64,000 nucleotides of DNA, from contig NZ_CP051144.1 of NCBI RefSeq assembly GCF_012317385.1, forward strand, positions 682,001 through 746,000, in the 5' to 3' direction. Origin of the DNA: Romboutsia sp. CE17 (lineage in GTDB: Bacteria > Bacillota > Clostridia > Peptostreptococcales > Peptostreptococcaceae). How positions within the stretch are numbered: position 1 is the stretch's first letter; each line of letters starts with the position of its first letter. A program made the position numbers and the translations under genes. A model generated the notes under the pieces. That model saw only the letters and a list, made by a program, of their open reading frames with translations, did not search any database and was not told the origin of the DNA. This document shows, in pieces, positions 16,009-24,826 of this stretch.

Positions 16009-16179
16009 TTATTCTGGTTGAGGAGCATCAACAGGACAAACGCTGTTGCAAGCACCACATTCTATACATACATCAGCATCTATAACATATTTATCATCTC
16101 CAGCTGATATGCAGCTCATTGGACATTCAGCTTCACAAGCACCACAGCTTATGCAAGCATCGTTTATTTGATATGCCAT
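16009..16179 (-). CDS. 2[4Fe-4S] clostridial ferredoxin
   Basis: Low-potential electron carrier. 56 residues with two CxxCxxCxxxCP clusters (CISCGACEAECP and CIECGACNSVCP). Start chosen at 16179 (MAYQIND) because AAGGAGG lies just upstream on the minus strand; an in-frame upstream ATG at 16206 would add nine residues that include the ribosome site. Likely partner of the indolepyruvate oxidoreductase and other ferredoxin enzymes of this anaerobe. Confidence 0.96.
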   Translation of the reverse strand: MAYQINDACISCGACEAECPMSCISAGDDKYVIDADVCIECGACNSVCPVDAPQPE

Positions 16180-16386
16180 AATATTAACCTCCTTAAATAA
16201 ATTCAATTTACATTATACATCAAAATTACATAAAATTACATAAAAAAATATAAAAAATTTAAAAATATGAATAAAAATTAAGTAATCTTATAATTAGATA
16301 AAATATATTAAAACTAATCTTACAATTTTGTTCTTTGATTTATTCTGACAAGGGAGGTATAATAAATTTATATAAAGGAGGTAAAA

Positions 16387-17274
16387 ATGAATTATTATAA
16401 TGAAAATACAAATAAAATAAGACGTAGGAAAGTAAGTTCTAATGATTCCTTATCTAAAACTGCAAAAAGTAGTTCTAAAATTGAAAGAAATGTAAGTGTT
16501 AATAATATAAAAAAAGAAGATTATAGAAAAAAAAGTAGTAGGGTAAAGAAAAAATCTAAGAGATTTGATGTTTATAAATTAATAAAGCCAATAATGTGTA
16601 TATCTTTAGTAGCTCTAATACTTATATCTGTAGTAGGATCAGTATTAACTATATTGTCTTTAAAAGGAGCTCCAAAGGTAACTAGAGAGCTTATAGAAGA
16701 TAATTATATAAGTAGTCAAGTTATTAGTGTAGATAAAATGCCTAGTGATTTAAAGAACGCATTGGTAGCTATTGAGGATGAACGATTTTATGAACATAAA
16801 GGTGTTGATATACAAGCTCTTTTAAGGTCGGTAGTTCACAATATTTTTTCGGAAACAACACAAGGTGGAAGTACAATTGAAATGCAAATTTCAAAAAACT
16901 TGCTAACAAATGATGAAAAAAGTATAAAGAGAAAAATACGAGATATTTACAATGCTTTTCAAATGAATAAGATAATGAGTAAAGAAGAAATACTAGGAGT
17001 ATACTTAAACAATGTATATTTTGGCAAATCATCTTATGGTGTTGCAAAAGCTTCACAAACATATTTTGGGAAGGATGTAGAAGATTTAAGTTTAGCTCAA
17101 TGTGCTATGTTAGTAGGCATAACAAATAATCCAGCTAAATACTTAGATCATAGAGAAGCGAAAAAAAGACAAGAAACTATATTGTACAAAATGCATGAAT
17201 TAGGGTATATTACAGATGAGGAATATAAAGAATCTCTTCGTGAAGAGGTGCCTTTTAAATCAGAAATAGAATAA
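16387..17274 (+). CDS. Monofunctional peptidoglycan glycosyltransferase (GT51)
   Basis: Polymerises lipid II into glycan strands. Residues 1-60 are a basic, disordered cytoplasmic tail, TM about 66-92, and a GT51 domain about 100-280. Catalytic motif EDERFYEHKG with E130, and GGSTIEMQ near 161-168. No transpeptidase domain follows, so this is an MtgA-like enzyme. AAAGGAGG precedes the ATG. Its stop codon overlaps the next frame; the next real start is 12 bases downstream. Confidence 0.93.
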   Translation: MNYYNENTNKIRRRKVSSNDSLSKTAKSSSKIERNVSVNNIKKEDYRKKSSRVKKKSKRFDVYKLIKPIMCISLVALILISVVGSVLTILSLKGAPKVTRELIEDNYISSQVISVDKMPSDLKNALVAIEDERFYEHKGVDIQALLRSVVHNIFSETTQGGSTIEMQISKNLLTNDEKSIKRKIRDIYNAFQMNKIMSKEEILGVYLNNVYFGKSSYGVAKASQTYFGKDVEDLSLAQCAMLVGITNNPAKYLDHREAKKRQETILYKMHELGYITDEEYKESLREEVPFKSEIE

Positions 17275-17285
17275 TGAGGTGTAAT

Positions 17286-17705
17286 ATGAGTGATTATAAG
17301 TTTAACTATGATGAAAAAGAATATTTATTAAATAATGATAATTGTAGTGGTCTAATAAATGATGAAGAAAAAACTGTTAAAGGGATTGATATATCTAAAA
17401 TTATTGATATATTAAAAAACAGTGATAATGTTGATTTCGATGTTGAATATTATCAAGAGGCTTGTCCAGAATGTTTAGACGGAGTAAAAGAAAAACAGAA
17501 ATTCTTTCCATTTTTAGAATATCATTTTTATATATTTACTAAAAATCAAGAGTATGTAATAAGTGATATAAGTAAAGATTATAAAGGGCTATCTTTTAAT
17601 AAGTTATCGAGAGCAAATAAAGTTGATGATAGTTATATTGTAAGTATAATAATATGTAAAAACTGTGGTGATTACATAATTCAAGTGGAAAACTGCATAG
17701 TTTAG
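17286..17705 (+). CDS. Uncharacterised 139-aa protein with two Cys pairs
   Basis: Downstream of, and probably co-transcribed with, the GT51 gene (GAGGTG between the genes is its ribosome site, so ATG 17286 is preferred over 17274). Cys pairs CPEC (about 60-63) and CKNC (about 123-126) could bind zinc. The rest is acidic and aromatic with no membrane segment. It may belong to a clostridial DUF (DUF3785-like by memory, unverified). Function unknown. Confidence 0.72.
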   Translation: MSDYKFNYDEKEYLLNNDNCSGLINDEEKTVKGIDISKIIDILKNSDNVDFDVEYYQEACPECLDGVKEKQKFFPFLEYHFYIFTKNQEYVISDISKDYKGLSFNKLSRANKVDDSYIVSIIICKNCGDYIIQVENCIV

Positions 17706-17710
17706 TTAAG

Positions 17711-17767
17711 AAATATTCTAGGAATGTATATAAATATAGATGCATTTCTAGGATATTTTTTTTTATA
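17711..17767 (+). terminator. Rho-independent terminator after the GT51 operon
   Basis: 16-bp stem with two G-U pairs around ATTCTAG/CTAGGAT, followed by a long T run. Confidence 0.85.
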
Positions 17768-17926
17768 TATCATAAATATTTATAATAGACATAATAAATT
17801 AATTAAAGTGAATAAGTTATATATATATTAATAAATTATGCCTAATTGTAAGAAAAAATATTAATATTTTTAATAGTCATAAGTAGATTGCTAAGGAAGT
17901 AATTTTTCTAAGGAGGAATTAATAAG

Positions 17927-19714
17927 ATGAAGCAATTAATGACAGGTAATGAGGCAATAGCTAGAGGTGCATATGAAGCTGGTGTAAAATTTGCATCTGC
18001 TTATCCAGGAACTCCAAGTACAGAGATACTGGAAAATATAGCTAAATATAAGGAGGATATCGTAGCACAATGGGCAGTAAATGAAAAAGTAGCTCTTGAA
18101 TCTGTAATAGGTGCATCTATTGCAGGAGCAAGGGCTATAGCTGCTATGAAGCAAGTAGGTTTAAATGTAGCCTCAGATCCATTATTTACCTATTCATATA
18201 TAGGAGTAAATGGAGGTACGGTAATAATAACAGCAGATGAACCTGGAATGCACTCATCGCAAAATGAGCAAGATAATAGGAATTATGCTAAATTTGTAAA
18301 AATACCATTGTTAGAACCCTCAACAAGTCAAGAAGCTAAGGATATGATAAAGATAGCTTTTGAAATAAGTGAATTATTTGATACACCTGTATTAGTCAGG
18401 ATGACAACGAGAGTTTGTCATTCTAAAGGAATAGTAGAATGTCACGATAGAAGAGAAGTAGAAATAAAACAGTATGTAAAAAATATTCACAAAACACTTA
18501 CAATACCTGTATTTGGTAGACTAAGAAGAATTGAAATAGAAAAAAGAATGAAAAAGCTAGAAGAGTTTTCTGATTCTACTGATTTGAATTATTATGAAAT
18601 AAATAATAGCAAAATAGGTATAGTAGCATCTGGTATGTGTATAAACTTTGCAAAAGAAGTATTCAAAAATGATGTATCTTATATGAAGTTAGGTTTCACA
18701 AATCCTTTACCAATAAATAAGATAAAAGAATTTTCATCTAAAGTAGAAAAAATATATGTAATAGAAGAAAATGACTCTTTAATTGAAACAGAAATGAAAG
18801 CTAACAATATTGATTGTATAGGAAAAGAAGAAATACCATCATATGGTGAGTTGACACCAGATGTAATTAGAAAAGCTATACTTAAAGAAGAAAAAGAAAC
18901 TGTAGAATATAATGAAAATTTAGTAAAACCAAGGCAACCTGGACTTTGTGTAGGATGTCCACATAGAGGTTTTTTTTATGAATTAGGAAAAAGAAAAAAT
19001 TTAGTGATATCAGGAGACATTGGATGTTATTCTCTTGGTTTTGATAGTCCTTATGATGCAATAGATTTTATTATATGTATGGGTGCAAGTGTAAGTGCAG
19101 GTCATGGTGCACAAACAGTATTTAATATGAAGAAAAATAATAATATTAGATTAATTAGCGTTATAGGTGATTCTACATTCTTCCATAGTGGTATAACTAG
19201 TTTATTAAATACTGTTTATAATAAAGGCAATTCAATAACCGTGATACTAGATAATAGAATAACTGGTATGACAGGTCATCAACAAAATCCAGGAACAGGT
19301 TATACATTACAAGGAGAGATAACTAAAGAAATTGATATTTTTAATTTAGTAAAAGCTTGTGGAGTAGAGCATATAAAAATGGTAAACCCTAATAATTTAG
19401 AAGAAGTAAATAAAGCTATAGACTGGGCGTTATCAATTGAAGATGAACCTTCTGTTATGATAACTAGATGGCCATGTGCACTTAAAAAGTTATCAGTTCA
19501 TGATGAAAAAGAATTCAATAAACCATTTAAAAATAAAGTTGTAGTAAATAGCGATAATTGTATAGGGTGTAAATTATGTACAAAAGTTGGATGCCCAGCT
19601 ATTTCATTTAATAAAGAAATTAAGTTAGCTTATATAGATAAAAATCAATGTGTAGGGTGTGAAGTATGCGCTCAAGTATGTCCTAAAAATGCCATATTAA
19701 AGGAGGATATTTAA
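17927..19714 (+). CDS. iorA: Indolepyruvate:ferredoxin oxidoreductase, alpha subunit
   Basis: Oxidatively decarboxylates aryl-pyruvates from aromatic amino acids to aryl-acetyl-CoA, reducing ferredoxin. 595 residues, full length. N-terminal pyruvate-oxidoreductase domain (GNEAIARGAYEAG, AYPGTPSTEI), TPP-binding half with GDIGCY and GDSTFFHSG, and a C-terminal double 4Fe-4S domain from about residue 543 (CIGCKLC and CVGCEVC). The first cluster has the unusual spacing CxxCxxxxxCP found in this family. AAGGAGG precedes the ATG. iorB starts on the base after its stop. Confidence 0.96.
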   Translation: MKQLMTGNEAIARGAYEAGVKFASAYPGTPSTEILENIAKYKEDIVAQWAVNEKVALESVIGASIAGARAIAAMKQVGLNVASDPLFTYSYIGVNGGTVIITADEPGMHSSQNEQDNRNYAKFVKIPLLEPSTSQEAKDMIKIAFEISELFDTPVLVRMTTRVCHSKGIVECHDRREVEIKQYVKNIHKTLTIPVFGRLRRIEIEKRMKKLEEFSDSTDLNYYEINNSKIGIVASGMCINFAKEVFKNDVSYMKLGFTNPLPINKIKEFSSKVEKIYVIEENDSLIETEMKANNIDCIGKEEIPSYGELTPDVIRKAILKEEKETVEYNENLVKPRQPGLCVGCPHRGFFYELGKRKNLVISGDIGCYSLGFDSPYDAIDFIICMGASVSAGHGAQTVFNMKKNNNIRLISVIGDSTFFHSGITSLLNTVYNKGNSITVILDNRITGMTGHQQNPGTGYTLQGEITKEIDIFNLVKACGVEHIKMVNPNNLEEVNKAIDWALSIEDEPSVMITRWPCALKKLSVHDEKEFNKPFKNKVVVNSDNCIGCKLCTKVGCPAISFNKEIKLAYIDKNQCVGCEVCAQVCPKNAILKEDI

Positions 19715-20284
19715 ATGACTAAGAGCATTCTTTTAGTTGGAGTTGGAGGACAGGGGACTATACTTGTAAGTAAGTTGCTTTCAGAAGGTCTAATGATATA
19801 TGGATATGATGTAAAAACAAGTGAAATACATGGTATGAGTCAAAGGGGAGGTTCAGTTTCTACACATGTGAGATATGGAAAAGAAGTATTTTCTCCTGTT
19901 ATAGAAAAAGGAAGTGCAGACTTATTAATATCTTTTGAAAAGATGGAAGCAGTTAGATGGCTAAAATATTTGAAACCAGGAGGAAATTTAGTTGTAAATA
20001 ATTATAGAGTAAGCCCTTTACCAGTATTAATAGGAAAAGATGAGTATCCGGAAAAAGAAATAGATGAAGAATTAAAATCTTTAAATGCAACAATTATTAA
20101 TGCAATAAATAAAGCTACTGAGTTAGGGGATATAAAAGTAATGAATATAATTTTATTAGGTACAGTTATAAAAATGATGAATTTAGATAATATAGATTGG
20201 AAAAGTATCATAAAGAAAAATATAAAAGAAAAATTTATTGATATAAATATAAAAGCATTTAATGAAGGTATGAAATTAGTATAA
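19715..20284 (+). CDS. iorB: Indolepyruvate:ferredoxin oxidoreductase, beta subunit
   Basis: Gamma-type subunit of the 2-oxoacid oxidoreductase. 189 residues, typical. N-terminal GVGGQGTILVSKLL and SEIHGMSQRGGSV are diagnostic of the family. The ATG abuts the iorA stop and its AAAGGAGG site lies within iorA, so the subunits are translated together. A bidirectional terminator follows at about 20381. Confidence 0.96.
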   Translation: MTKSILLVGVGGQGTILVSKLLSEGLMIYGYDVKTSEIHGMSQRGGSVSTHVRYGKEVFSPVIEKGSADLLISFEKMEAVRWLKYLKPGGNLVVNNYRVSPLPVLIGKDEYPEKEIDEELKSLNATIINAINKATELGDIKVMNIILLGTVIKMMNLDNIDWKSIIKKNIKEKFIDINIKAFNEGMKLV

Positions 20285-20380
20285 GAAAAGGGAAGTCATA
20301 TGATTTATAGAATTTAGCGGGAACTAATATATAAAGCATAATTTATATTATAGAATATTTAGAATGTATAATTATAAATT

Positions 20381-20434
20381 AAAAATAAGAAGGTGCAAGA
20401 TAGATTATATAAAATCTTACACCTTCTTATTTTA
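20381..20434. terminator. Bidirectional terminator between iorB and DUF1540 gene
   Basis: About 19-bp stem (AATAAGAAGGTG...CACCTTCTTATT) with one mismatch; A-rich left flank and T-rich right flank. Confidence 0.88.
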
Positions 20435-20734
20435 ATTACATGAGAAAGTTTCGCAGCTTTCATTATGAGCATTTATTTTAACAAAGTTTGCATCACATAA
20501 TTCGGATTTATTAAAGCGACACTTAACTGCCTTACATTCTATATTTAAAGTACTTACTATGTTAGTAGCATTAAGTACATTTTTCATTGATGATTTTGTT
20601 TTTGGCTCAAATGATATGCAACGAGTATTACAAGTTGTAGTTGCATTTTTTCCATCAATTCTTATTCCGCCAGCATAACAATCTCCATTACTATTATATG
20701 TGCAATTTTCAGCAGCGCATTTTAAATTAGACAT
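20432..20734 (-). CDS. Cys-rich protein with two DUF1540 domains
   Basis: 100 residues with two copies of a four-Cys module: CAAENCTYNSNGDCYAG...C and CKAVKCRFNKSELCDA...C. DUF1540 proteins are common in clostridia and presumably bind a metal; their role is not established. Start at 20734 (MSNLKC) is chosen because GGAGGTAATT precedes it; an upstream in-frame ATG at 20746 is within the ribosome site. Next to the HNH-like gene on the same strand, but separated by about 65 bases. Confidence 0.9.
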   Translation of the reverse strand: MSNLKCAAENCTYNSNGDCYAGGIRIDGKNATTTCNTRCISFEPKTKSSMKNVLNATNIVSTLNIECKAVKCRFNKSELCDANFVKINAHNESCETFSCN

Positions 20735-20799
20735 AATTACCTCCAAAATAATAAATTTACTATACTTATTATTTGGATTTATAAAAAAAATATTCTAAT

Positions 20800-21243
20800 T
20801 TAAAGTGTATTGTTATGTTCTATGAAACATTTGTCACACATAACGGTAACGTCTTTTAATGATTCTCGTCCTAAATTTTTATTTATATGATATACATTGA
20901 TATTTTCAGATGAATTACAAGTAGAGCATTTATAGTTAGATTCTTTTAAAACTTTTTCTCTGAAAAGTTTCCAATATATAGAATTTAAGTAATCATCATA
21001 TTTAATTCTTAAGCAAGTCTCTAAAAAAGTCATATATAAGTTATCAAGGTCATTCATATTGAGATTAGTATGTTCTTGTTCAAAGTATTCACAATATTGA
21101 TTTGGTTTTGGTTTATTATTTGATAAGACACATTTTATATCGTATAAGTAATTTTCGTTAGGTCCCTCAAGAGTAAGATGAGAACAAAAAGAGCATGAGT
21201 TTTTAGGTAGGATATCTTCTATATTTTTTAAATTATTGTTCAT
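20800..21243 (-). CDS. Cys-rich protein with degenerate HNH-like domain
   Basis: 147 residues. The N-terminal half has a Cys cluster (CSFC ... C ... YCEYF). The C-terminal half (about 103-147) follows the HNH pattern: CSTC, a central YHINKN where HNH nucleases have the first catalytic His, then MCDKCF. The final His of the HNH triad and the conserved Asn are replaced, so nuclease activity is doubtful. AAAGGAGG precedes the ATG. It lies beside a divergent channel gene. Function unknown; a zinc-binding nucleic-acid protein is the best guess. Confidence 0.75.
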   Translation of the reverse strand: MNNNLKNIEDILPKNSCSFCSHLTLEGPNENYLYDIKCVLSNNKPKPNQYCEYFEQEHTNLNMNDLDNLYMTFLETCLRIKYDDYLNSIYWKLFREKVLKESNYKCSTCNSSENINVYHINKNLGRESLKDVTVMCDKCFIEHNNTL

Positions 21244-21436
21244 TAGAACCTCCTTTTTCTTATAAATCTATATTAGAAATATATACTGATAATAATTTCA
21301 TATTACTATATATATATTAACTTTTGTAAAGGACTATTCTAAATATAATTGCTTGTACATATAGATAATTATTAGAAATTATATTTAAATAAGTTAAAAA
21401 TGATATTTAGAATAAACTTTAATTTAAGGTGATAAG

Positions 21437-22510
21437 ATGTTATTAGATAATTTAAATAAAACTAGAGATAATATAAATTTACAACTAAAACAGAGGATAA
21501 ATAATAGCGAAGAATACGATAAAGAAAAAATATTTATAAATAAGATAATTATTACAAATTTTACATATAGAAATATAAAAATGAATAATAAGTTTTTCAT
21601 TGATTGTAAGTATAAAAATGTGAGATTTATAGATTGCGATTTATCTAAAAGTAAATTTATGGAATGTATTTTTGAGAATGTTAGTTTTGAAAATTGTAAC
21701 TTTTATAATGGTAGTGAAAATATAGTAGTGTTTGATAATAACATATTTTCAAACTGTACTTTTATAAAGTGTAATTTAAAGAAAGCTATATTTATGAATA
21801 CGAGTATATTTGATAATAAATATATTTTAAGTGATATGAGAAATATAATTATAAGTATGTCCTATATTGAAAGTATATATTTTAAGGACTGTGATTGCAG
21901 TAGTTTTAAAACTATAAATACAGTTATAAAAAAAATAGAGTTTGAAGACAATCATATAACTAAATTTAATGAAGATACATTTATAGATAAGATGGAAATT
22001 AATAAATTAGATGAAATGTCTTGTGAAAACTTATTCAGAGTGTATAAGAGTTTAGAAAATAAATTTGAAGGAAATAGATTGTTTAATATTTCTAGAGAAT
22101 ATTATTACTTAGCTAAGTGTGCGGAACGTAAACTTTTAAAAGGAGTAAACAAGATAAAGTCATATGTATTTTGGTTATTATGTGGATATGGAGAAAGACC
22201 TATGTATGCATTAATAACATCTTTAGAAATCTTATTATTTTTTACGTTAATTTATATGTTTTCTGGACTTTATGTAGATGGACAAGTAATAAAATATAGT
22301 AGTAATTTTATTTTAAATTTGCCTATAGATAATTTATTTAAAGATTTTTTTTATTCCTTGTATTTTAGTATCGTTACTTTTACTGCAGTGGGATATGGAG
22401 ATATTACGCCTACAGGGACGAGCATAGTTTTTTCAGCAGTTGAAATGATTTTAGGGGTTACAATGGTTGGTATATGGACAGCAACTTTAGCAAGAAAAAT
22501 AACAAGATAA
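21437..22510 (+). CDS. Pentapeptide-repeat protein fused to a two-TM potassium channel pore
   Basis: 357 residues. Residues about 35-180 show degenerate pentapeptide-repeat texture (FIDCDLSKSKFMECIFENVSF), expected to form a right-handed quadrilateral beta-helix in the cytoplasm. A short helical linker follows, then two TM helices (about 245-270 and 330-352) flanking a pore loop with the K+ selectivity filter TAVGYGD at 316-322. Thus a gated channel with a pentapeptide sensor or anchor domain. AAGGTGA precedes the ATG. Single gene, divergent from the HNH-like gene. Ion selectivity is a family inference; what the repeat domain senses is unknown. Confidence 0.9.
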   Translation: MLLDNLNKTRDNINLQLKQRINNSEEYDKEKIFINKIIITNFTYRNIKMNNKFFIDCKYKNVRFIDCDLSKSKFMECIFENVSFENCNFYNGSENIVVFDNNIFSNCTFIKCNLKKAIFMNTSIFDNKYILSDMRNIIISMSYIESIYFKDCDCSSFKTINTVIKKIEFEDNHITKFNEDTFIDKMEINKLDEMSCENLFRVYKSLENKFEGNRLFNISREYYYLAKCAERKLLKGVNKIKSYVFWLLCGYGERPMYALITSLEILLFFTLIYMFSGLYVDGQVIKYSSNFILNLPIDNLFKDFFYSLYFSIVTFTAVGYGDITPTGTSIVFSAVEMILGVTMVGIWTATLARKITR

Positions 22511-22640
22511 AATTCTGAAAAAATCTAAATAAAATTAAAAAAATATAAAGATATAACAAAAAGCTATCATTGAAAATAGTTATCAAATAATATAAAATAT
22601 TAATTAGTAGATAAATAGAGATTACTCATGGAGGAACAAA

Positions 22641-23030
22641 ATGGTTAATATTAAAAAAATTATTTATATAACTATAGGAATGATAGCTTTTTTATTAGGA
22701 GCGATAGGTGTAATTTTACCAGTGCTTCCAACAACTCCTTTCTTATTATTAGCATCGTTTTGCTTTGTAAGAGGGTCTAAAAAGTTTGATATATGGTTTA
22801 AAAATACAAAGATTTACAAAAAACATTTAGAAAGTTTTGTAGAAGAAAAGGCAATGACTTTAAAACAAAAGGTTACTTTAGTCTTGTTTGCTGATTTTAT
22901 GATGTTAATACCATTTATTATGGTTGACAATATGTATATGAGAATCACTTTAATATCTGTAGCTTTATTTAAATTATATTATTTTACATTTAAAATTAAA
23001 ACTATTAAAAGTGAATCAATGACAAATTAA
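22641..23030 (+). CDS. DUF454 (YbaN-type) small membrane protein
   Basis: 129 residues. The family signature GVILPVLPTTPFLLLASFCF is at about 22-41, with three to four hydrophobic segments. It is the first gene of a tight cluster with a heterodimeric ABC exporter (17 bases downstream) and a YgbA_NO protein. The molecular role of DUF454 is not established. TGGAGG precedes the ATG. Confidence 0.92.
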   Translation: MVNIKKIIYITIGMIAFLLGAIGVILPVLPTTPFLLLASFCFVRGSKKFDIWFKNTKIYKKHLESFVEEKAMTLKQKVTLVLFADFMMLIPFIMVDNMYMRITLISVALFKLYYFTFKIKTIKSESMTN

Positions 23031-23047
23031 ATAAAAGGAGAAAAGAA

Positions 23048-24826
23048 ATGGTAGACAAAAGGTTATTATCTATTTGTAAAGAACCTAAAAAATACATATT
23101 TTTAACTGTATTAGCTAACTGGATTTCAGTTATTTGCAATATAGGAATAATATTATTTGTTGGATCAATAATAGATAAGTTATACAACAAAGATTTAAAC
23201 TTTAATATGGGAGCATACATAGCATATTTAGTAATTTTAATAATAATAAGATTTATTGCTAACTATATGGCAGGTAAGTTCTCACATCACTCTTCTGGAA
23301 AAGTTAGAAATATACTAAGAGAGAAAATATATCAAAAATTATTAGACTTAGGAGTGGACTATAACGATGCAATATCAACTTCTTCTACTGTTCAAATAAC
23401 AGTTGATGGTGTAGAGCAATTAGAAATATATTTTGGAAAATTCTTACCTCAATTATTCTATTCTTTAGTAGGACCATTAACATTATTTGCAGTAATGGCA
23501 ACAATAAGCTTAAAGGCAGCATTAGTATTATTAGTGTGTATACCACTAATACCAATATCAATAGCATCTGTAATGAAATTTGCCAAAAGACTTTTAAGTA
23601 AATATTGGGGAATATACACTAACTTAGGTGATTCATTCTTAGAAAATCTTCAAGGTTTAACTACTTTAAAGATTTTTGATTTAGATGAAGAAAAAAATAA
23701 AGAAATGAATGAAGAATCAGAGTTATTTAGAAGAATTACTATGAAGGTTCTTACTATGCAACTAAGTTCTATAAGTATAATGGATTTAATAGCTTTTGGT
23801 GGAGCTGGAATTGGTATACTAATAGCTGTAAATGAATTATCAATGGGAACTGTAAGTGTAGGTGGAGCAGTTATAATAATATTACTTTCTTCAGAATTCT
23901 TTATACCACTAAGACTTTTAGGTTCATTCTTCCATGTTGCTACTAATGGTATGGCAGCAGCTGATAAAATGTTTAAGTTATTAGATACAAAAATTGAAGA
24001 AGAACCAACTTTATCTAAGAGGGATATAGATAAGTTAAGTGATATATCTATAAATGTTAACAATGTTAACTTTAGTTATGATAAAGAAAGACAAATACTT
24101 AAAAATGTTAATGTAGAAATAAAAAATAAATCTATGGTAGCCTTAGTTGGTGAAAGTGGATGTGGTAAAAGTACTATAACAAATCTACTATTAAAACTTA
24201 AAAAGGTAGATAGTGGAGAAGTAACTTTAAATGGAATAAATATAAATGATATACCATTTGATGTTCTTAGAGAAAAAGTAAGCTTTATAAGTCATAACTC
24301 TTATATATTCAATGATACAATAGAAGCAAACTTAAGAATGGCTAAAAAAGATGCAAGTGAGAGAGAATTACACGATGCATTAAAGAGTGCTAATTTATAT
24401 GACTTTGTAATGAATCTTGATAACAAACTTCAAACAAATGTTGGAGAAGGTGGATCTTTATTATCAGGTGGACAAAAGCAAAGATTAGCTTTAGCTAGAA
24501 TGATACTTACTAATCCTGAAGTTTATATATTTGATGAAGCAACATCAAATATAGATGTTGAAAGTGAAGATAGTATACTAAAAACAATATATGATTTATC
24601 AAAAGAAAAAACTGTTGTAGTAATATCACATAGATTAGCAAATATAGAAAATGCAGATGTAATATATGTATTAGATAAAGGTCAAATAGCAGAATTCGGG
24701 AAGCATAATGAGCTTATGAATAATAAGTCTACTTACTACAACCTATATACAAAGCAAAGTAGTTTAGAAGATGTATATGAAGAAGATATAAATGACGTAG
24801 ACTTGGAGGTGGCTATAAGTGAATAA
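23048..24826 (+). CDS. ABC exporter half-transporter, CydD-like
   Basis: 592 residues: six TM segments in residues 1-320 and a nucleotide-binding domain from about 340. Walker A GESGCGKST, signature LSGGQKQR, Walker B VYIFDEATSN, switch His in ISHRL. It overlaps the next half-transporter by eight bases, so the two form a heterodimer. CydDC exporters move cysteine/glutathione or heme-related compounds, but no cytochrome bd genes are nearby, so the substrate is open. AAAAGGAGA precedes the ATG. Confidence 0.88.
   Translation: MVDKRLLSICKEPKKYIFLTVLANWISVICNIGIILFVGSIIDKLYNKDLNFNMGAYIAYLVILIIIRFIANYMAGKFSHHSSGKVRNILREKIYQKLLDLGVDYNDAISTSSTVQITVDGVEQLEIYFGKFLPQLFYSLVGPLTLFAVMATISLKAALVLLVCIPLIPISIASVMKFAKRLLSKYWGIYTNLGDSFLENLQGLTTLKIFDLDEEKNKEMNEESELFRRITMKVLTMQLSSISIMDLIAFGGAGIGILIAVNELSMGTVSVGGAVIIILLSSEFFIPLRLLGSFFHVATNGMAAADKMFKLLDTKIEEEPTLSKRDIDKLSDISINVNNVNFSYDKERQILKNVNVEIKNKSMVALVGESGCGKSTITNLLLKLKKVDSGEVTLNGININDIPFDVLREKVSFISHNSYIFNDTIEANLRMAKKDASERELHDALKSANLYDFVMNLDNKLQTNVGEGGSLLSGGQKQRLALARMILTNPEVYIFDEATSNIDVESEDSILKTIYDLSKEKTVVVISHRLANIENADVIYVLDKGQIAEFGKHNELMNNKSTYYNLYTKQSSLEDVYEEDINDVDLEVAISE

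Noticed and set aside
20800-21243. Active HNH homing endonuclease or mobile-element remnant
   Set aside because: Key HNH residues are replaced, and no intron, intein, phage or integrase gene lies nearby.
22568-22587. Fur-box-like sequence upstream of the DUF454 operon
   Set aside because: I count only about 12 of 19 matches and weak symmetry, much poorer than the two boxes in the heme locus.
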